Shown here: one piece after another, positions 44,618 through 56,273 of the stretch | Position numbering within the stretch: the first letter of the stretch is position 1 | Layout: the number at the start of each line of letters is the position of its first letter | Assembly: GCA_001414485.1 (NCBI GenBank) | Contig: LLEY01000110.1 | Location: 1 to 64,000, forward strand | Origin: Calycina herbarum | Lineage: Eukaryota; Ascomycota; Leotiomycetes; Helotiales; Pezizellaceae | Direction of reading: 5' to 3' | DNA length: 64,000 bases | Program-made: the position numbers and the translations under genes | Notes under the pieces: generated by a model | The model's input: only the letters and a program-made list of their open reading frames with translations | The model's database searches: none | What the model was told of the DNA's origin: nothing

Positions 44618-44644
44618 CCTATACGTCCTATACGTCCTATACGT
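44618..44644. repeat. Three-copy CCTATACGT repeat
   Basis: Three exact 9-bp units in the divergent intergenic region. Confidence 0.8.
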
Positions 44645-44940
44645 ACCCCCAAGTGACCCCAAGAGCCGTTTCTAGCTCCTTTATGTTACGAAGTACTGTA
44701 CACTAGAACTAGTGCTGGCCATTGGCCGAAGGTGGGGTGGATTGTTGTCTTTACAACCTGACTTCTATCGCTTCATGATTTCTTGTTTTTCACCAAATTA
44801 TTTCTCCTATCTCTTAAGGATTAATATAATAAATTGTATAAATAGCAAGGGGTATTCTCTCGTACTGTACTTTCAACCTTGGAAGATGTCCGGCAATGCT
44901 GTCGCTTCTACTCCCACGCACTGACGAAGTGAAACAAAGG

Positions 44941-44985
44941 CCTTGTTCTCCTTGTTCTCCTTGTTCTCCTTGTTCTCCTTGTTCG
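44941..44985. repeat. Five-copy CCTTGTTCT minisatellite
   Basis: Five 9-bp units in a row, exact except for the last base. The size suggests length variation between strains. Confidence 0.9.
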
Positions 44986-46062
44986 TTCCAGAAGATATTC
45001 CTGTCAGACTCGAGTTTCGTCAGCGGTGAGCGAGGGGTAACAGAGTCACAACATCGCTCATCGTAACTGGAAACGGCTGCGGAAAAATCTACAATGACCC
45101 CTCCATTTCAACTTAATCTGTTCCTCCTTATCGTCGAGTTAGTCACGGGATCACGAATCCTTCGATTTCCTCATCCACCAACCTCCCCCCTCTACTAGTA
45201 ATCGCGTCTACCATGTTAAGCGCTGGCATCAATTCGGCCTTGGCGCCTTCCTACCAGTTACGAGGTATTGCCGATCCGTAGAGAACACCAAACCTCTTCT
45301 CAAAGCCTTCCAATCTTCCATCTGTCAAGTCCTCTCCAGGTTTCCCCATCTCCTTGCATACCGACCCGTTACTTCAAGTTTGGCTTCCATTGTGAGCCCA
45401 CGCCCAGATCTCACGCCACCCACCAGCATCAACGGCTTTCGAACACGCCCAATTGGAACCCCAGTACAATTCCGTCGACAGAAATATCGAGGAAAAAGTA
45501 AGGCTCTCGGTGCTACTTGTAGCCTGTCCTGTCCTGTCCAGCAGGCAGAAATCCCCGACGAGAGGTTCAAGTGCCACTAAGACAAACTTAAACCACGAAA
45601 ATCACCACCTGCCCTACTATCGACCTTTCCAAGTTGTACATATCTATCGCCCCAAACCGGCGCCACCTCCTGCTCACTGTCTCCATATCAGTCGTACCCT
45701 CTCTTTCAGTTTGGACGGCCCGGCCACTCCACGGCATCAATACATCATCGGTGAGGCGCTGTGCCGCGTGGTAACGACTCCGGTTGTAAAAGTTCCGCTT
45801 GACAAAAGTATATCGAATCAACTAGTATCCAGCCCGGGAATCCAGAGCAGCTTCTTTTCAACCTTTCGTCAATTATAAAATTCTTCTTGCCTACAATAAA
45901 ACGACCTGCTACCACTACCCACAGGTTGGCCGGCTATCTGCGGGATTTTCCCTGTCTTTCTTCCGATTACTTGTTTGTGTTTGTATAAGAAAATGTAAAC
46001 TACCGAGTCATCTTAACCATTCAATCAAAACAGCCTTGCTACGCGATCAAAAGTAAGGGAGA

Positions 46063-48282
46063 ATGCCTCGATCACATCCTAGCTTGGCCAATACACCTTT
46101 ACTGAGGGTTTCGAGGCCAGTTTCGGCTTGCTCAAGATGTGAGTGGACCTGCAGTTCTAATTGTTTCAATATTCTAACCTATCTCAGGTCGCTCTGCAAA
46201 AATAAAGGTTTGATAGCTCTGCTTCACATCAACAAATCATAGGCTAATATGTGGAAGTGTGATGGCAAACTGCCAGCGTGTACCGCTTGTGAGAAATCAG
46301 GGAGGGTTCTTGAATGTTCAAGTGCCAATGACCAATTCGCAAAGGGAAAGGAGAGAAGGTGGGTTTGTCTAGACCTAAACTCCGCTTCCCAAGAGACTAA
46401 TAAGTGTGTCTCAGTTACGTTGCCTCACTTGAATCACGTGTGGAGAAATTAGAACGGAAAATCGCATACGCGAGATCTCGAAAGGCATCAGTAGCGATGC
46501 ATGATGTCGATATGCCTGTTGCAATTCCGGATCGTAAAGACTCACTTGCAACCATACGAGCTGCAATCCATGGCAAAGCAGCGAGACGCAGAGAGGCAGC
46601 CGATGTGAATGAATTGGTTTCGGATTTCGGGTTTCTGTGAGTAAGAACTCATACTTGCTTCTGCTCTTTTATTAATTATACCAAGCTCCGTCAATGCTAC
46701 TACTCGAGATTTCGAGTCGTCTACTACCAATATGACCTTCGGGCGTTTGATCCTTGCAGCTACAAATTTGGAAGCTATGCCCCAACCAGAACAATTTCAA
46801 TTACCCTCAAGACCGGCTGCCATGGGATTGGTTCAGTATTATCTTGACAACATATATACGCTTTTTCCAGTATTCTCGGAAACAGCATTGCTTAACGCCC
46901 TAGACGCGGTTTATCAAGAAGATGGTCGACCTATCACTGATTTTGAACACTGGCTATTATATCTGGTTCTTGCGATCGGAAACACCAGCCAGTCGAGGAG
47001 CAATAGAGACGCCTACTACACTGAAGGCGTTACTTGGGTTAGTCGAGCATTACAATATGCAGACAAGGTTCTCATACCTGGCTATGTGGCACAAATACAA
47101 GCCCTAGTTTTGCTCGTTCAATACTCAATGCTGGACCCCGCTCATTTCGATAGCTGGCAATTAATAGGCTTTGCTTGTCGTGCAGTGGTAGACCTGGGTT
47201 TCCACCAAGATCCACCAAGCGAACAACAAGCAGACAAGGTGACACTAGATATGCGCCGTCGAATCTTCTACTGCGTCTATTCCCTCGATAGGTAATTCTC
47301 CCCATCCATTCTTGAAGAAATAAATCTGACAAAATATAGGTCAATAAGTATGGTCCATGCACGCTGCTTCTCATTCACAGACGACTCCACAGCCGTCGAC
47401 CTTCCCTGGATCCCCGAAACCAACACCACAACCACCTCCCTCACTGGCCAACACTCCCTCGAAACAGCCGGCCTCCTTTTCCAACTCCGTTTCGTGCAAT
47501 CAAGTTGGTACCAAGAACTCTTCCAATCCTCCCGCACCCTTTTGCAGGACCCTACAACCTACATCTGGCAAGTGTGCCAAGAAATGCGGGATTGGTCTGA
47601 ATCCTTCCCCGATTCTCTTCCGCTTTCGTTCAAAGAATTCTTCGATTTGGAATTGCTTTATAGTTATGTGTATTGTCTTGCGCCGAGTTGTCGGATACAG
47701 AGTGTGAGTCCGTATGGGAGGACGCTTATCTTTGAGTATAGTATTGCGTATATGCAGAAGATTTTCCCGATTTGTCGGGATCCTGTCAATAAGGCTTTTT
47801 ATACTTATCATGATGCCCTACGAGTTTACTTTGTTGGGTCTCAGTTTTTGGCGGTGTTGAGTGCGGAGCAGGAGGTTCTGCTGGGGGGTGTGATTCCTTA
47901 TAATTCGAGTACGGGGGGGACGCCACCGCCGCCTTTGCCGGGGAATGCGGGGGTGGATAGTGTTGAGAGAAGTATCAACTGTGTTAGGCATATCAAGGAG
48001 ACTCTTAAGACTTTTGGAGAGAGGTGGGAGGATTCGAAGGCTTTGCTGAGTAGTTTTGAGGCTCAGAGTGAGGGGATTCTGGGGGAGTTGCATCAGAGGA
48101 AACGAGAGGTTTCGAGGAGTAGTCACAGCCCACCGAATTTCCTTTCGCAGCCGAGCTTTGGACATATTAGGACGCTGTCGAGTGAGGATTGGGCGAAGAG
48201 TGGTGCGGGGGTTGCGAATCATGGGTTGCATGGGGCTTATGGACGTGGCAGGGCGCAGAGTGGGAATGGGCATGGGTTGTAG
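46063..48282 (+). CDS. Zn2Cys6 transcription factor with fungal-specific regulatory domain
   Basis: Six exons (46063-46138, 46188-46207, 46258-46358, 46415-46636, 46686-47291, 47340-48282) give 655 aa. The zinc cluster is spread over exons 1-3: A-C-S-R-C-R-S-A-K-I-K-C-D-G-K-L-P and then C-T-A-C-E-K-S-G-R-V-L-E-C (residues ~23-55). Exon 2 is only 20 nt and its intron starts GTTTGA, so it is easily missed. A linker and coiled coil (L-E-S-R-V-E-K-L-E-R-K-I) follow. The fungal-specific domain (about residues 170-400) shows Y-L-D-N-I-Y-T-L-F-P-V-F, A-R-A/C-R-A-V-x-D-L-G-F-H type and M-R-R-R-I-F-Y-C-V-Y-S-L-D-R motifs. The Gly/Ser-rich C-terminus is probably disordered. Codon choice near 3' ends is GC-poorer, but nothing suggests transfer. 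Targets are unknown. Confidence 0.88.
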
Positions 48283-49232
48283 TGTTTCTCTCTTTTCAGT
48301 TTTCTTTTTGATACCCGAAGTGGTAGTTTTTATGATTTTATGATTTTTTCTGGGAGGAGTGTGGTTCTGTAAGTGAGAGATCAGTGTCGTCGTACTTGGA
48401 GTGCTTGTGGTTGTGTTTGTACTAGGTTGGTTGCAACTTCCCCCGAACCGTACGTTAACTGTCCCAGGACTTCAGAAAAGTTTCTTCGTGGAGAGGGGGA
48501 AAAGAGGGCCATCTCATGTGTGGAAATACTTTTCCAAGAATCCACACTAGAAGTTCCAGGGTCGAGGTTGGGATTGAGATCGTTCCTTCCTCAACCCGAA
48601 CGAGAGAAAGAGACAAGCATCGTTCCTTCCCTCGAAACATCACGACTACATTTCCGAGTCGCTCTTCCCTTCAATTCTAGCCATTGCTCCTTCCCCATGC
48701 TATTTCCCCCAAGATTCTTCATCTCTCTTCTCTTTCGTTCTTCCATCAACATCATCACCCAACAAGCTTACCCTCATTCACAACGCCATCATTCTCCGGC
48801 GTCTCTGGGTTTTCCATCATCATTTCATCATCAAGAGTGCTCGAAGTCATTGTTACGCTTCATTGCAACACACCTTGCTCTTACATTGCTCTCGTCGTTG
48901 AGCTTTCGGGGTCCATTGCACGGAGGCAGGTCGACACCACAAGCTTTCACCAAGGACAAGCCATCACAAAGTTCCATCCATTCGTCCATCAAGTAAGTGT
49001 ACCGTTAGTTACCATATCAAGAACCCGCTAACCATCAATACCCAGTTACTCCGCATCAAGAGACTGTGTTTACTGCTGCATCGAGCAGTCTCTCTTCATC
49101 AGAGGCAAAGTCCATCGACATCTCCGCTCTCCACTCTCCACTCTCCACGCAACAAACTAGAACAACCTCCATACCCTCACACACCTCACATACCAACTAG
49201 TCCCAGCTGTATCCATCTTATCACCAAAAACC
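48283..49232. other. Intergenic region / long leader of the Cys-repeat membrane protein gene
   Basis: No gene is convincing here: the 207- and 115-codon frames are C/T-rich and overlap each other. The stretch from about 48650 on is pyrimidine-rich and A-rich near the start codon, as in fungal promoters and leaders. Confidence 0.5.
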
Positions 49233-52200
49233 ATGCCACCGACACAAACAGACCTCCGACCCTTACGACCACCCCCGCAACCCTGGGTACCACCCTACCA
49301 TCGAGCATCCATTGATCGAAAAATGAAACTCATACGTTGGGCTTTCTTTACCTTTTTTGTGTTGCTTGTTCTTTATCCTTCGGCGAGCGTTTTGGGTTCC
49401 TCGACTGGGGGGGCTGTATTTGGTTCCTCGTATAATGGCTTCGGTTCCTCGCCGGACGGCTCGGTGTATCATATTGACGAGGCTGTGAAGCAGAAGGGGA
49501 ATGGAGTTGAAATCTTGAAGCCTGGTGGTGGGGGCATGGTGGAGGGTCTTTTGGGGGAGGGGGGTAGGGGTTTGGCTGCGAGGCATGTCGACCCAATACT
49601 CGACAAAAATGTCAACATCAGCAACGACCATGTCTCAGTCAAGTATTGGGTTTCAGATTCGCACGAAGACAGGCTTCCTTTAAGTGCCGAGCTAGAGAAG
49701 CTTATCTTGAACTATTCTGAAAAGCTCATTATGGTGCTCAAGGATTGGTCTGGGCCCCGTATTACACAATACCTTGGTGAGGGATGGGTTGTCAAGACTG
49801 AGCTTGAGTGGAGTTGTAATAACAACTTGTCAACGTGTCTTCCGCCTGTCCACAAAAATTGTTTCGCGCAATTGGACACAGTAACCCTTGGTTTTAACAA
49901 GCAGCTCCAGGAGCATTCAGTAGATCACTACCTTGGAATGCAAATCACTCTCATCGATGACGGTTTCCTGGCTGGGGAGTCTCCTGAGATGTCTTTGGCC
50001 GATCTTTACTCGAGCCTCATGAACTCGAAGTACTCGGAGGTTTATAAGTCCAAGGACAAAAAGTATTTTCAAAAATACGTCGACAGCAAGCTTCCAGAGG
50101 ATATTGAATGGTTCCTGAAACAGCAACCTCTTTGGGAATTTTCCTCAAAAGACTTGGATGCGATGAAAAGAAGATTGGAGTATCAAATGAACGGGACGTT
50201 TTTTTTCAACGGTGCTCCTACTTTCAGCAGAGCTATCAGATCTTCTGATCAACTCGTACAGCCCCGCCAGTCAAAAAACAAGGATCATCTGAAAGACCAC
50301 AGGGGCCAAATTGATAGGATGATTGAGAGTGATGGTCTAAAACTCGATAAGCTTGTTAGGCAGTATCCTGATAATCTTCCTTGGGGTCCAGCTAGAGGAG
50401 AAGCAAAGGAAGAGGTAGAGGAGACGATTAATGGGACTCGAACTCAGCAGTTCATGGCGCCGCTACGAAAACAATGCCCTTTTTGGACAGACTGTTCCAT
50501 CGAGGAAATGGAAAAGATCGCAGCACAACATCAAGCTCGAGTCAATCGCTTTACTCCATTAATGCAGCATGGTTCACCATCAAAAAGCTGGTCAGATTTC
50601 GACAAGGACATTAAAGACTTGGTCAAATACTATCAATCTATCGCACCACTGTGGCAGATGGGAGTCCCAGGACTTGGCAAGAAAGAGTGGGACGAACAAA
50701 TGGAGACTCTACTCCGTCAAACTACCGAGGCCATTGGGAAGTTTCGTCTTCGTCTTCCTGATTGCACTGAGAAGGACGTGGAGAATGCAGTCCAGAAGGC
50801 TGAAACCAAATTGCGATCGATCAAAAGTTTGATTCAGTCTCGAGACGTTGACCAGTTGGCCACGAGGGACATTTCAAAGAACGAGTGGGCAGAGTTCGAC
50901 AAACAAACAGAAGGTTTTGGCAAAACCATGGATGATCTTGCCAGAAAACTCGCCACATTGGATCCATCAAATCTGCCTCAGCTCGGCCGTGAGACTTTCG
51001 ACGAGCAAGCTGGAGATCTAATAAGTGCAAATGCCGAGCACTTCCGGGAAAAGTGCCTTGGTACCAGTGGATGCACTGAACACGACGTGCTGACGATGGT
51101 TCACAGCATGAAAGAACGGATTCAAAAGTCTTCAGATTTGATGCTTTCCCCAGCTTCACTACCTACGGTCAGAGACCTTTCATCGGAGGAGTGGGCTTCT
51201 GTTGATGGAAGGATTGAAGCATTTGGAAAATCCGCGGACAATCTTGCACAGAAACTTGCGACAACAGGAGATCCTGGGGCTAGGAAAGCCTTAGATCAAA
51301 CCACCGAAGAGTGGATCCGTGTAATCGCTCAGGGTACACAGGAACAATGCGTTGCGGTTGAAGGATGCAACGAACAAGACCTGGCAGCGATCACTCAGAA
51401 GATGAGAGATCGAGTTCACAAGTCTGCTGGTATTATACACTCTCGGGACGCTTCGACAGACGCGTTTGATCGAAGTCTTGTAGAGTTTGAAACACAAATG
51501 GACAATCTTGCACGGCAACTCAACCAAATTGGTTTGCCTGGATCTAAGAACCTGTTTGATACAGTTGCCGATGAGATGTTCCGTGTCGGGGAAAAGATTG
51601 CCCAGAACCAATGCATCTCGATGGGAGGATGCGACGATCAGGTTTTAGCGACGAGACTCCAGAAGATGAAAGATCGGAAACAACAGTCTGCCAACTTGTT
51701 ACACTCCCGGGAAGTTTCAATATCGCTACTTAGCCGGGACCTTCCGAAAGAAAAATGGGCTCTTATCAACCAGGTGATTGAAAACTGGGGGCAAAATATG
51801 GACACCATTACACAAAACCCTGCGCAAATTGGACTACCTGAACTTACGAGGAAGGATTTCGAAGCATTCATCGACGAGCAGTTACCTAGTCAGTTGAAGG
51901 ATCTCGAGGACCTGTGCCCTATAACCGAAGGATGCAACGGACAGGTCTTAGCAACGATACACAAGAAGTATAAGGATCGGGCACAGAAGTCCTCCAGCTT
52001 GCTGCATTCCCGAGAACTTCCAGCGTCCGCGAAAAGAGACTTTCCGGTTGACAAAATGGCGGCAAATGACATTTTTCTTGACGAGTTCCAAAAAGCTTTT
52101 GGTGGGAAAGTGAAAACAGAAAGTTGGATCAATGTTATCAATTGGTTTTCGCCAAAGCTCAACCGGTTTGAAAAAGATATCGGTGAAGAATGCCGCAAGA

Positions 52201-54872
52201 CGTCGGGATGCACGAACCAAGACGCGGAAAAAGAAATCGATAGGTTGACCGACAAGCTGGAGAACGCATTGAAGAGCACTCGAGATGTTCACGAAGAAGA
52301 CAATCTCGAAGACAATTTCTTCAAGGAATTCACCGTCGAGCCCTTGGAATTTGATGGCTTCAATCTCGAAACTACAACCAAAATCTTCCGCGCGGCTATT
52401 CAAAAGATTTGTGAACTCCATGCTCAAAAGGTAGACCCCAAGCGGATACGCGAGTTCCTGGAAAAGGTACAAATGTTCGAGACACAAGTAACAGCTGATG
52501 CTATCATTCAACATTGCAAGAAGCTTGGGAATTGCGGTATGGGGGATCTTCAATCTTTTGTCGGTCTTTGGGAAGAAGAGTCTTCGAAATTTCTCTATTC
52601 GACTATTCTTTACCTCCTTCCTGATAATGACAAGAGATCAAACGGACCTGTTGAAGAATTGGGCACCGAGAAGTCGCGTTTAGCCAGAGGAAATTACCCC
52701 GTCGAATTCTCAGCAGGAATGGACCAGACAATGGAAATGGCAAATAGAATCTTCTACACGGTACTTCCTATCATTCGCGAATTTCGCCTTGACAAAGAAT
52801 ACGCGGAGCGAGCACTCAAGTATGTGGTAGAGTTGGCAACTAAAGATTCGCTCCGATCGTGTATGGAGTTGAGCTATTGCACCCAGCAGGACGTCACTCT
52901 GTTCTCGGAGAAGTTTGAGAAGAAGGTTCATGAGTTTCTGGGTTTGATGGATTGGCAACCTGCTGGAAAGAGATCAGATGGACTTCTTATCCCATTCCTG
53001 GACTTGAAGGGACCTCCAAGTCTCACAGAGGGTTCAATCCCAGCAGACAAGAGGGACAGTCTCAAGAAAATCTCGGAAATCATGGACGACGACATTGCAG
53101 CCACACGCAAGATTCTAGATGCTGTGTTCCCAGTGGTTCAAGAGTTCGGAGCTGAACAGACAACGATAGTACTTCTCTGGGTTGAAAAGATGATGATCGA
53201 TAGGATGATTGAGCTGTGCAAGGAAGAAAAGGAGTGTAGGTTGCAAGGTGGTGATCTCAAGGCTTTCCGGGAATGGTACCACAAGCTGCTTGATGATTTT
53301 CAAAGTTCGGTTCAACCCGGAGAGGGACCTTATGCGGATGGATTAAACCAATTGGAGACGAGGGACAGCGCTAAGAACGTCTCGGAAATCATGAACTCGA
53401 AGAGCTTTGTCACTCATAAATCTGGAAAAAACCACTCAATTCTGCTTGGAATAGAAAGCTTGATGCTAACAGAGAGGGAAAAGAATACCGAGCGGTGCAA
53501 AAAATTGGGGAAAGATAATTGTGGCATGGAGTTTACAGTTGTCATACAGGCTGAAAATGATGTGACACTCCCCGTCTCTGATGAATTCACAAGCGACAAC
53601 ACGACAGCAATTCTCCTCTGGGCAGAAAAGGAGTTGCAAGACCAGGGGGATAGGTTGTGTAAGAACAGTAAGGTATATCCCTGTATAGAAGTGTGGGAAA
53701 TCAAAGTAGGTTTCAACCCGTTTCTCTATATTGTTCTTCCGCCAGACGGACACGAACTGGCTGCCGGTGTGGCCCTCGAAACAGAAAAGATGATGATCGG
53801 GTGGGCAGCTGATCATTGCGGACCTATAAAAGACTGCGTGATAGACTGGACACTTGAGATATCCACTCGGGTTTTCAATCAATCCGAGGTTGCCTATAGA
53901 CGGGGACGTTTCGAAATAAAAACGATGGTCCTTGAGGTCAAAAAGGGGATGAGTGAGCAGCTGTCTAAGCTGTGTGAGCACGTCGTCGGAGACTGTGTGG
54001 AGGAGTCATCAGTTGGGATCAGTGGACTTGTCATTCAAGATACCGGAGCCCAAAGCTCGAAGCGGGAAGACAACCTCTTGGAAAAGTCTTCTCAGTCATC
54101 ACCAACGATAAATCATCGGGCAGATGATACCTCTACTGGCATGAAAGATTTTCAAGGATTCGCTGAGATGGATCAAGGTGTTGATCAGAGCGCGAACCAG
54201 ACAGCTGTCGAAGTCGATTGTAATGTTGATCCCACAAACAAGGACTGCAGTCCGACACCCGACCCGACGCCCAGCCCAAATCCTCTGACGAGTGAAACCC
54301 AAGGGAAGGATCGTCTCACTGCTTTCATAAACTGGCTTCCCTTTATTGCTCTATTTTCCATTATTAGTCTACTCCTCCTCTTACTGGTGCTCAAATGCTG
54401 CACTGTTTGGTCCCGAACTCGTCGCTCAGTACCCGAAGAATCAGACGGGCCTCCAACGCCAACAAAAGCAACATCACAACCGCTACTCGGCCCAGCAACA
54501 AGACCAGATGACGAAGAGGCACAGATGACTCAAATTAGAGAACCTGTTGCCCCAACGGGCTTGGATGGAGCAAGTGAAGGGTGGGCAAGAAAGTGGATCC
54601 CGAGTAAGCGTGGGGATGAAGTAAGTAACAATCATGATTCTTGTTTGAGTTGGTTTGATGCTAATGAATTGTAGTTGAAGGTGGATAAACGTACCTCTCC
54701 GGATCCTTCGAGTCCTCATTTGCTACCAAAGCCGCCTACGAGGGCACCGCGTATCCCTTCTTTGCAACTTCCTAAGGCTATCTTTCATACTGTCAGAGCG
54801 GCTAGTGGACTTGGGTCGCCGGTTGAGACTGAAATTCAGAAGAGAAGGGTTAAATGGGGGTCTACTTTATGA
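49233..54872 (+). CDS. Giant Cys-repeat, membrane-anchored protein of unknown function
   Basis: Two exons (49233-54620 and 54675-54872; donor GTAAGT, acceptor TGTAG) encode 1,861 aa. A hydrophobic segment at residues ~35-50 (W-A-F-F-T-F-F-V-L-L-V-L) is a signal anchor; an internal ATG just before it would make it a cleavable signal peptide. A second membrane helix lies at ~1699-1722 (I-A-L-F-S-I-I-S-L-L-L-L-L-L-V-L). A ~135-residue Pro/Lys-rich tail follows. The region between is built of 90-120-residue helical repeats, each with a C-x4-6-C pair of the form C..x-G-C-x-x-x-D (near residues 415, 608, 705, 793, 895, 986, 1094, 1209, 1329, 1421). Short S-R-D/E or K-R-D/S words sit at several repeat borders and could be Kex2-type cleavage sites. 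The likely topology is a large extracellular or lumenal part with a cytosolic tail. I know no family that fits. Confidence 0.8.
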
Positions 54873-54892
54873 TTGTGAGATTCGTTTTGTAG

Positions 54893-54915
54893 TATGATGA
54901 TGATGATGATGATGA
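54893..54915. repeat. ATG/GAT trinucleotide microsatellite
   Basis: About seven ATG units in the 3' flank of the giant gene. Confidence 0.85.
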
Positions 54916-55262
54916 AATGGACTTATGGTGTTGATGAGTGGGGGTTTGCTTACGTTCGTTTTTCATTGTTTCGTGATTATTAGCAGGGTGTTTATGGGGT
55001 TATGAGGAGGAATTCTTAGGTATGAGGTTATGGAAATGGAGGTTTGTTTAATGGGTGTGTGACATTCTTTATGGCGGTAGAGTAGTGATGAAGTAGGAAT
55101 TTTAGTCATTCTTTGCTCATTTGGAGGGCTTGAGGTCTGATGTGAGTTTTCTTGTGGATGTGACTTGCAGGACTTAGGAGGCTCAGACGATGGGTGGTGA
55201 AAGAGATCATTTGAATTAGTTGGCTTTTATAGGTTCCTGGCAAGAGTTTACGCTTGGGTGCT

Positions 55263-55514
55263 GGGACTGTCTCTACGGGGACGGAAAAACAGTCCTATTT
55301 TGTCCCCTCGAAAAGTAGTCTTCAATCCTACCTAAAACCACAACGCAACAATTAAAATAGATGAACTTCCATTCTGTTATTAATTAGATGCCAGAGACAT
55401 AATCTATATTTTTTGTATAATTTCCTCGTCTCTCCTAGACGCTGTGTTAGTCCTTAAGTAAGTGTAGCACAGGAACAAAATAGGCCCGTTTTTCCGTCAC
55501 CGTAGAGACTGTGC
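55263..55514. mobile_element. Miniature inverted-repeat transposable element (MITE)
   Basis: Terminal arms 55263-55306 and 55472-55514 are inverted copies with few mismatches, sharing GTCTCTACGG, GACGGAAAAAC and CCTATTTTGT. The element is about 252 bp, with an AT-rich centre and no coding capacity, which is typical of a non-autonomous DNA transposon. A flanking TA or longer target duplication is not obvious, so the superfamily is unassigned. It lies between two convergent genes. Confidence 0.75.
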
Positions 55515-56273
55515 TATTCCTAGGTTACCTGTGAATAGCTTGTGTTTTGGGGAAGCCATTTGCATGTTATGTTACCTACCAATAGCTTATATTTATTTTT
55601 GTCTTTTTTGGGGATTGGCGTTGAGCGGCAGGCTAAGAAGGGCAGCGACACTCCCAACTTCCACATCAGAGTATAGCTCAACACAACGCCATCGGGAAAA
55701 TATACAAAAAATACAGAGCGCAGCAGAAAGGGAGTTTTATTAACCCTTTACTCGCGACTCAACATTTAAATACGTTGTTGTTGAGTTATCTGGTTGCAGA
55801 GCTGGTGGTAGTGTCGTGGTGCTCGCGCCGAAATTGGGCGATGTGCAACAAAAAAGTCTGGAAAGGGGTTAGCACTGGAAGCAAGCGGACGGTAGTAGAG
55901 TGCTCACTCATTTGGGAATGAGGGAGAGAAAATGCGTTTATTGCGAAATATCCTATGTGGATCTATTCGCCTTGGGGTAAAGAAATAGATTGAACAGGAC
56001 CATATCCCGATATCCAGGAATATCCTATGCAATGCCTTCCAGGCAGGAAAGTAGGATCACCTATACCTAAAGAACCCCCAATGCTGCCTATGTAATATAC
56101 AAGTCCCATTTACCATCGTAACCCAAACCGGATATCAATGCTCCCAAGTACCATGCAGCCCCCTTCCCACGAGTCACCCCAGACCCAGATATGCAAGACC
56201 CATCCCGACCATTTTCATAATTCATATCATGATCCGTGATCCGTGATCCATTCCTCATTCCCTCATAAAATCA

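Larger units (their letters stand above)
44165..46062. promoter_or_regulatory. Shared 1.9-kb region between two divergent regulators
   Basis: It separates the start codons of two Zn2Cys6 genes and must hold both promoters. It contains a three-copy CCTATACGT repeat (44618-44644) and a five-copy CCTTGTTCT repeat (44941-44985). No convincing gene; the pyrimidine-rich 45100-45900 part reads like a long leader. Confidence 0.55.
54873..56273. other. Convergent intergenic region with a MITE
   Basis: It holds an ATG trinucleotide repeat (54893-54915), the inverted-repeat element at 55263-55514, and a twice-repeated TGATCCG word near 56230-56250. No gene. Confidence 0.55.

Noticed and set aside
44941..44985. 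Regular short repeats considered as a CRISPR array
   Set aside because: Units are 9 bp and contiguous without spacers, and the host is a fungus; it is a minisatellite.
48373..49031. Frames of 207 and 115 codons upstream of the giant gene
   Set aside because: Pyrimidine-rich, mutually overlapping in different frames and without domains; more likely leader and promoter.
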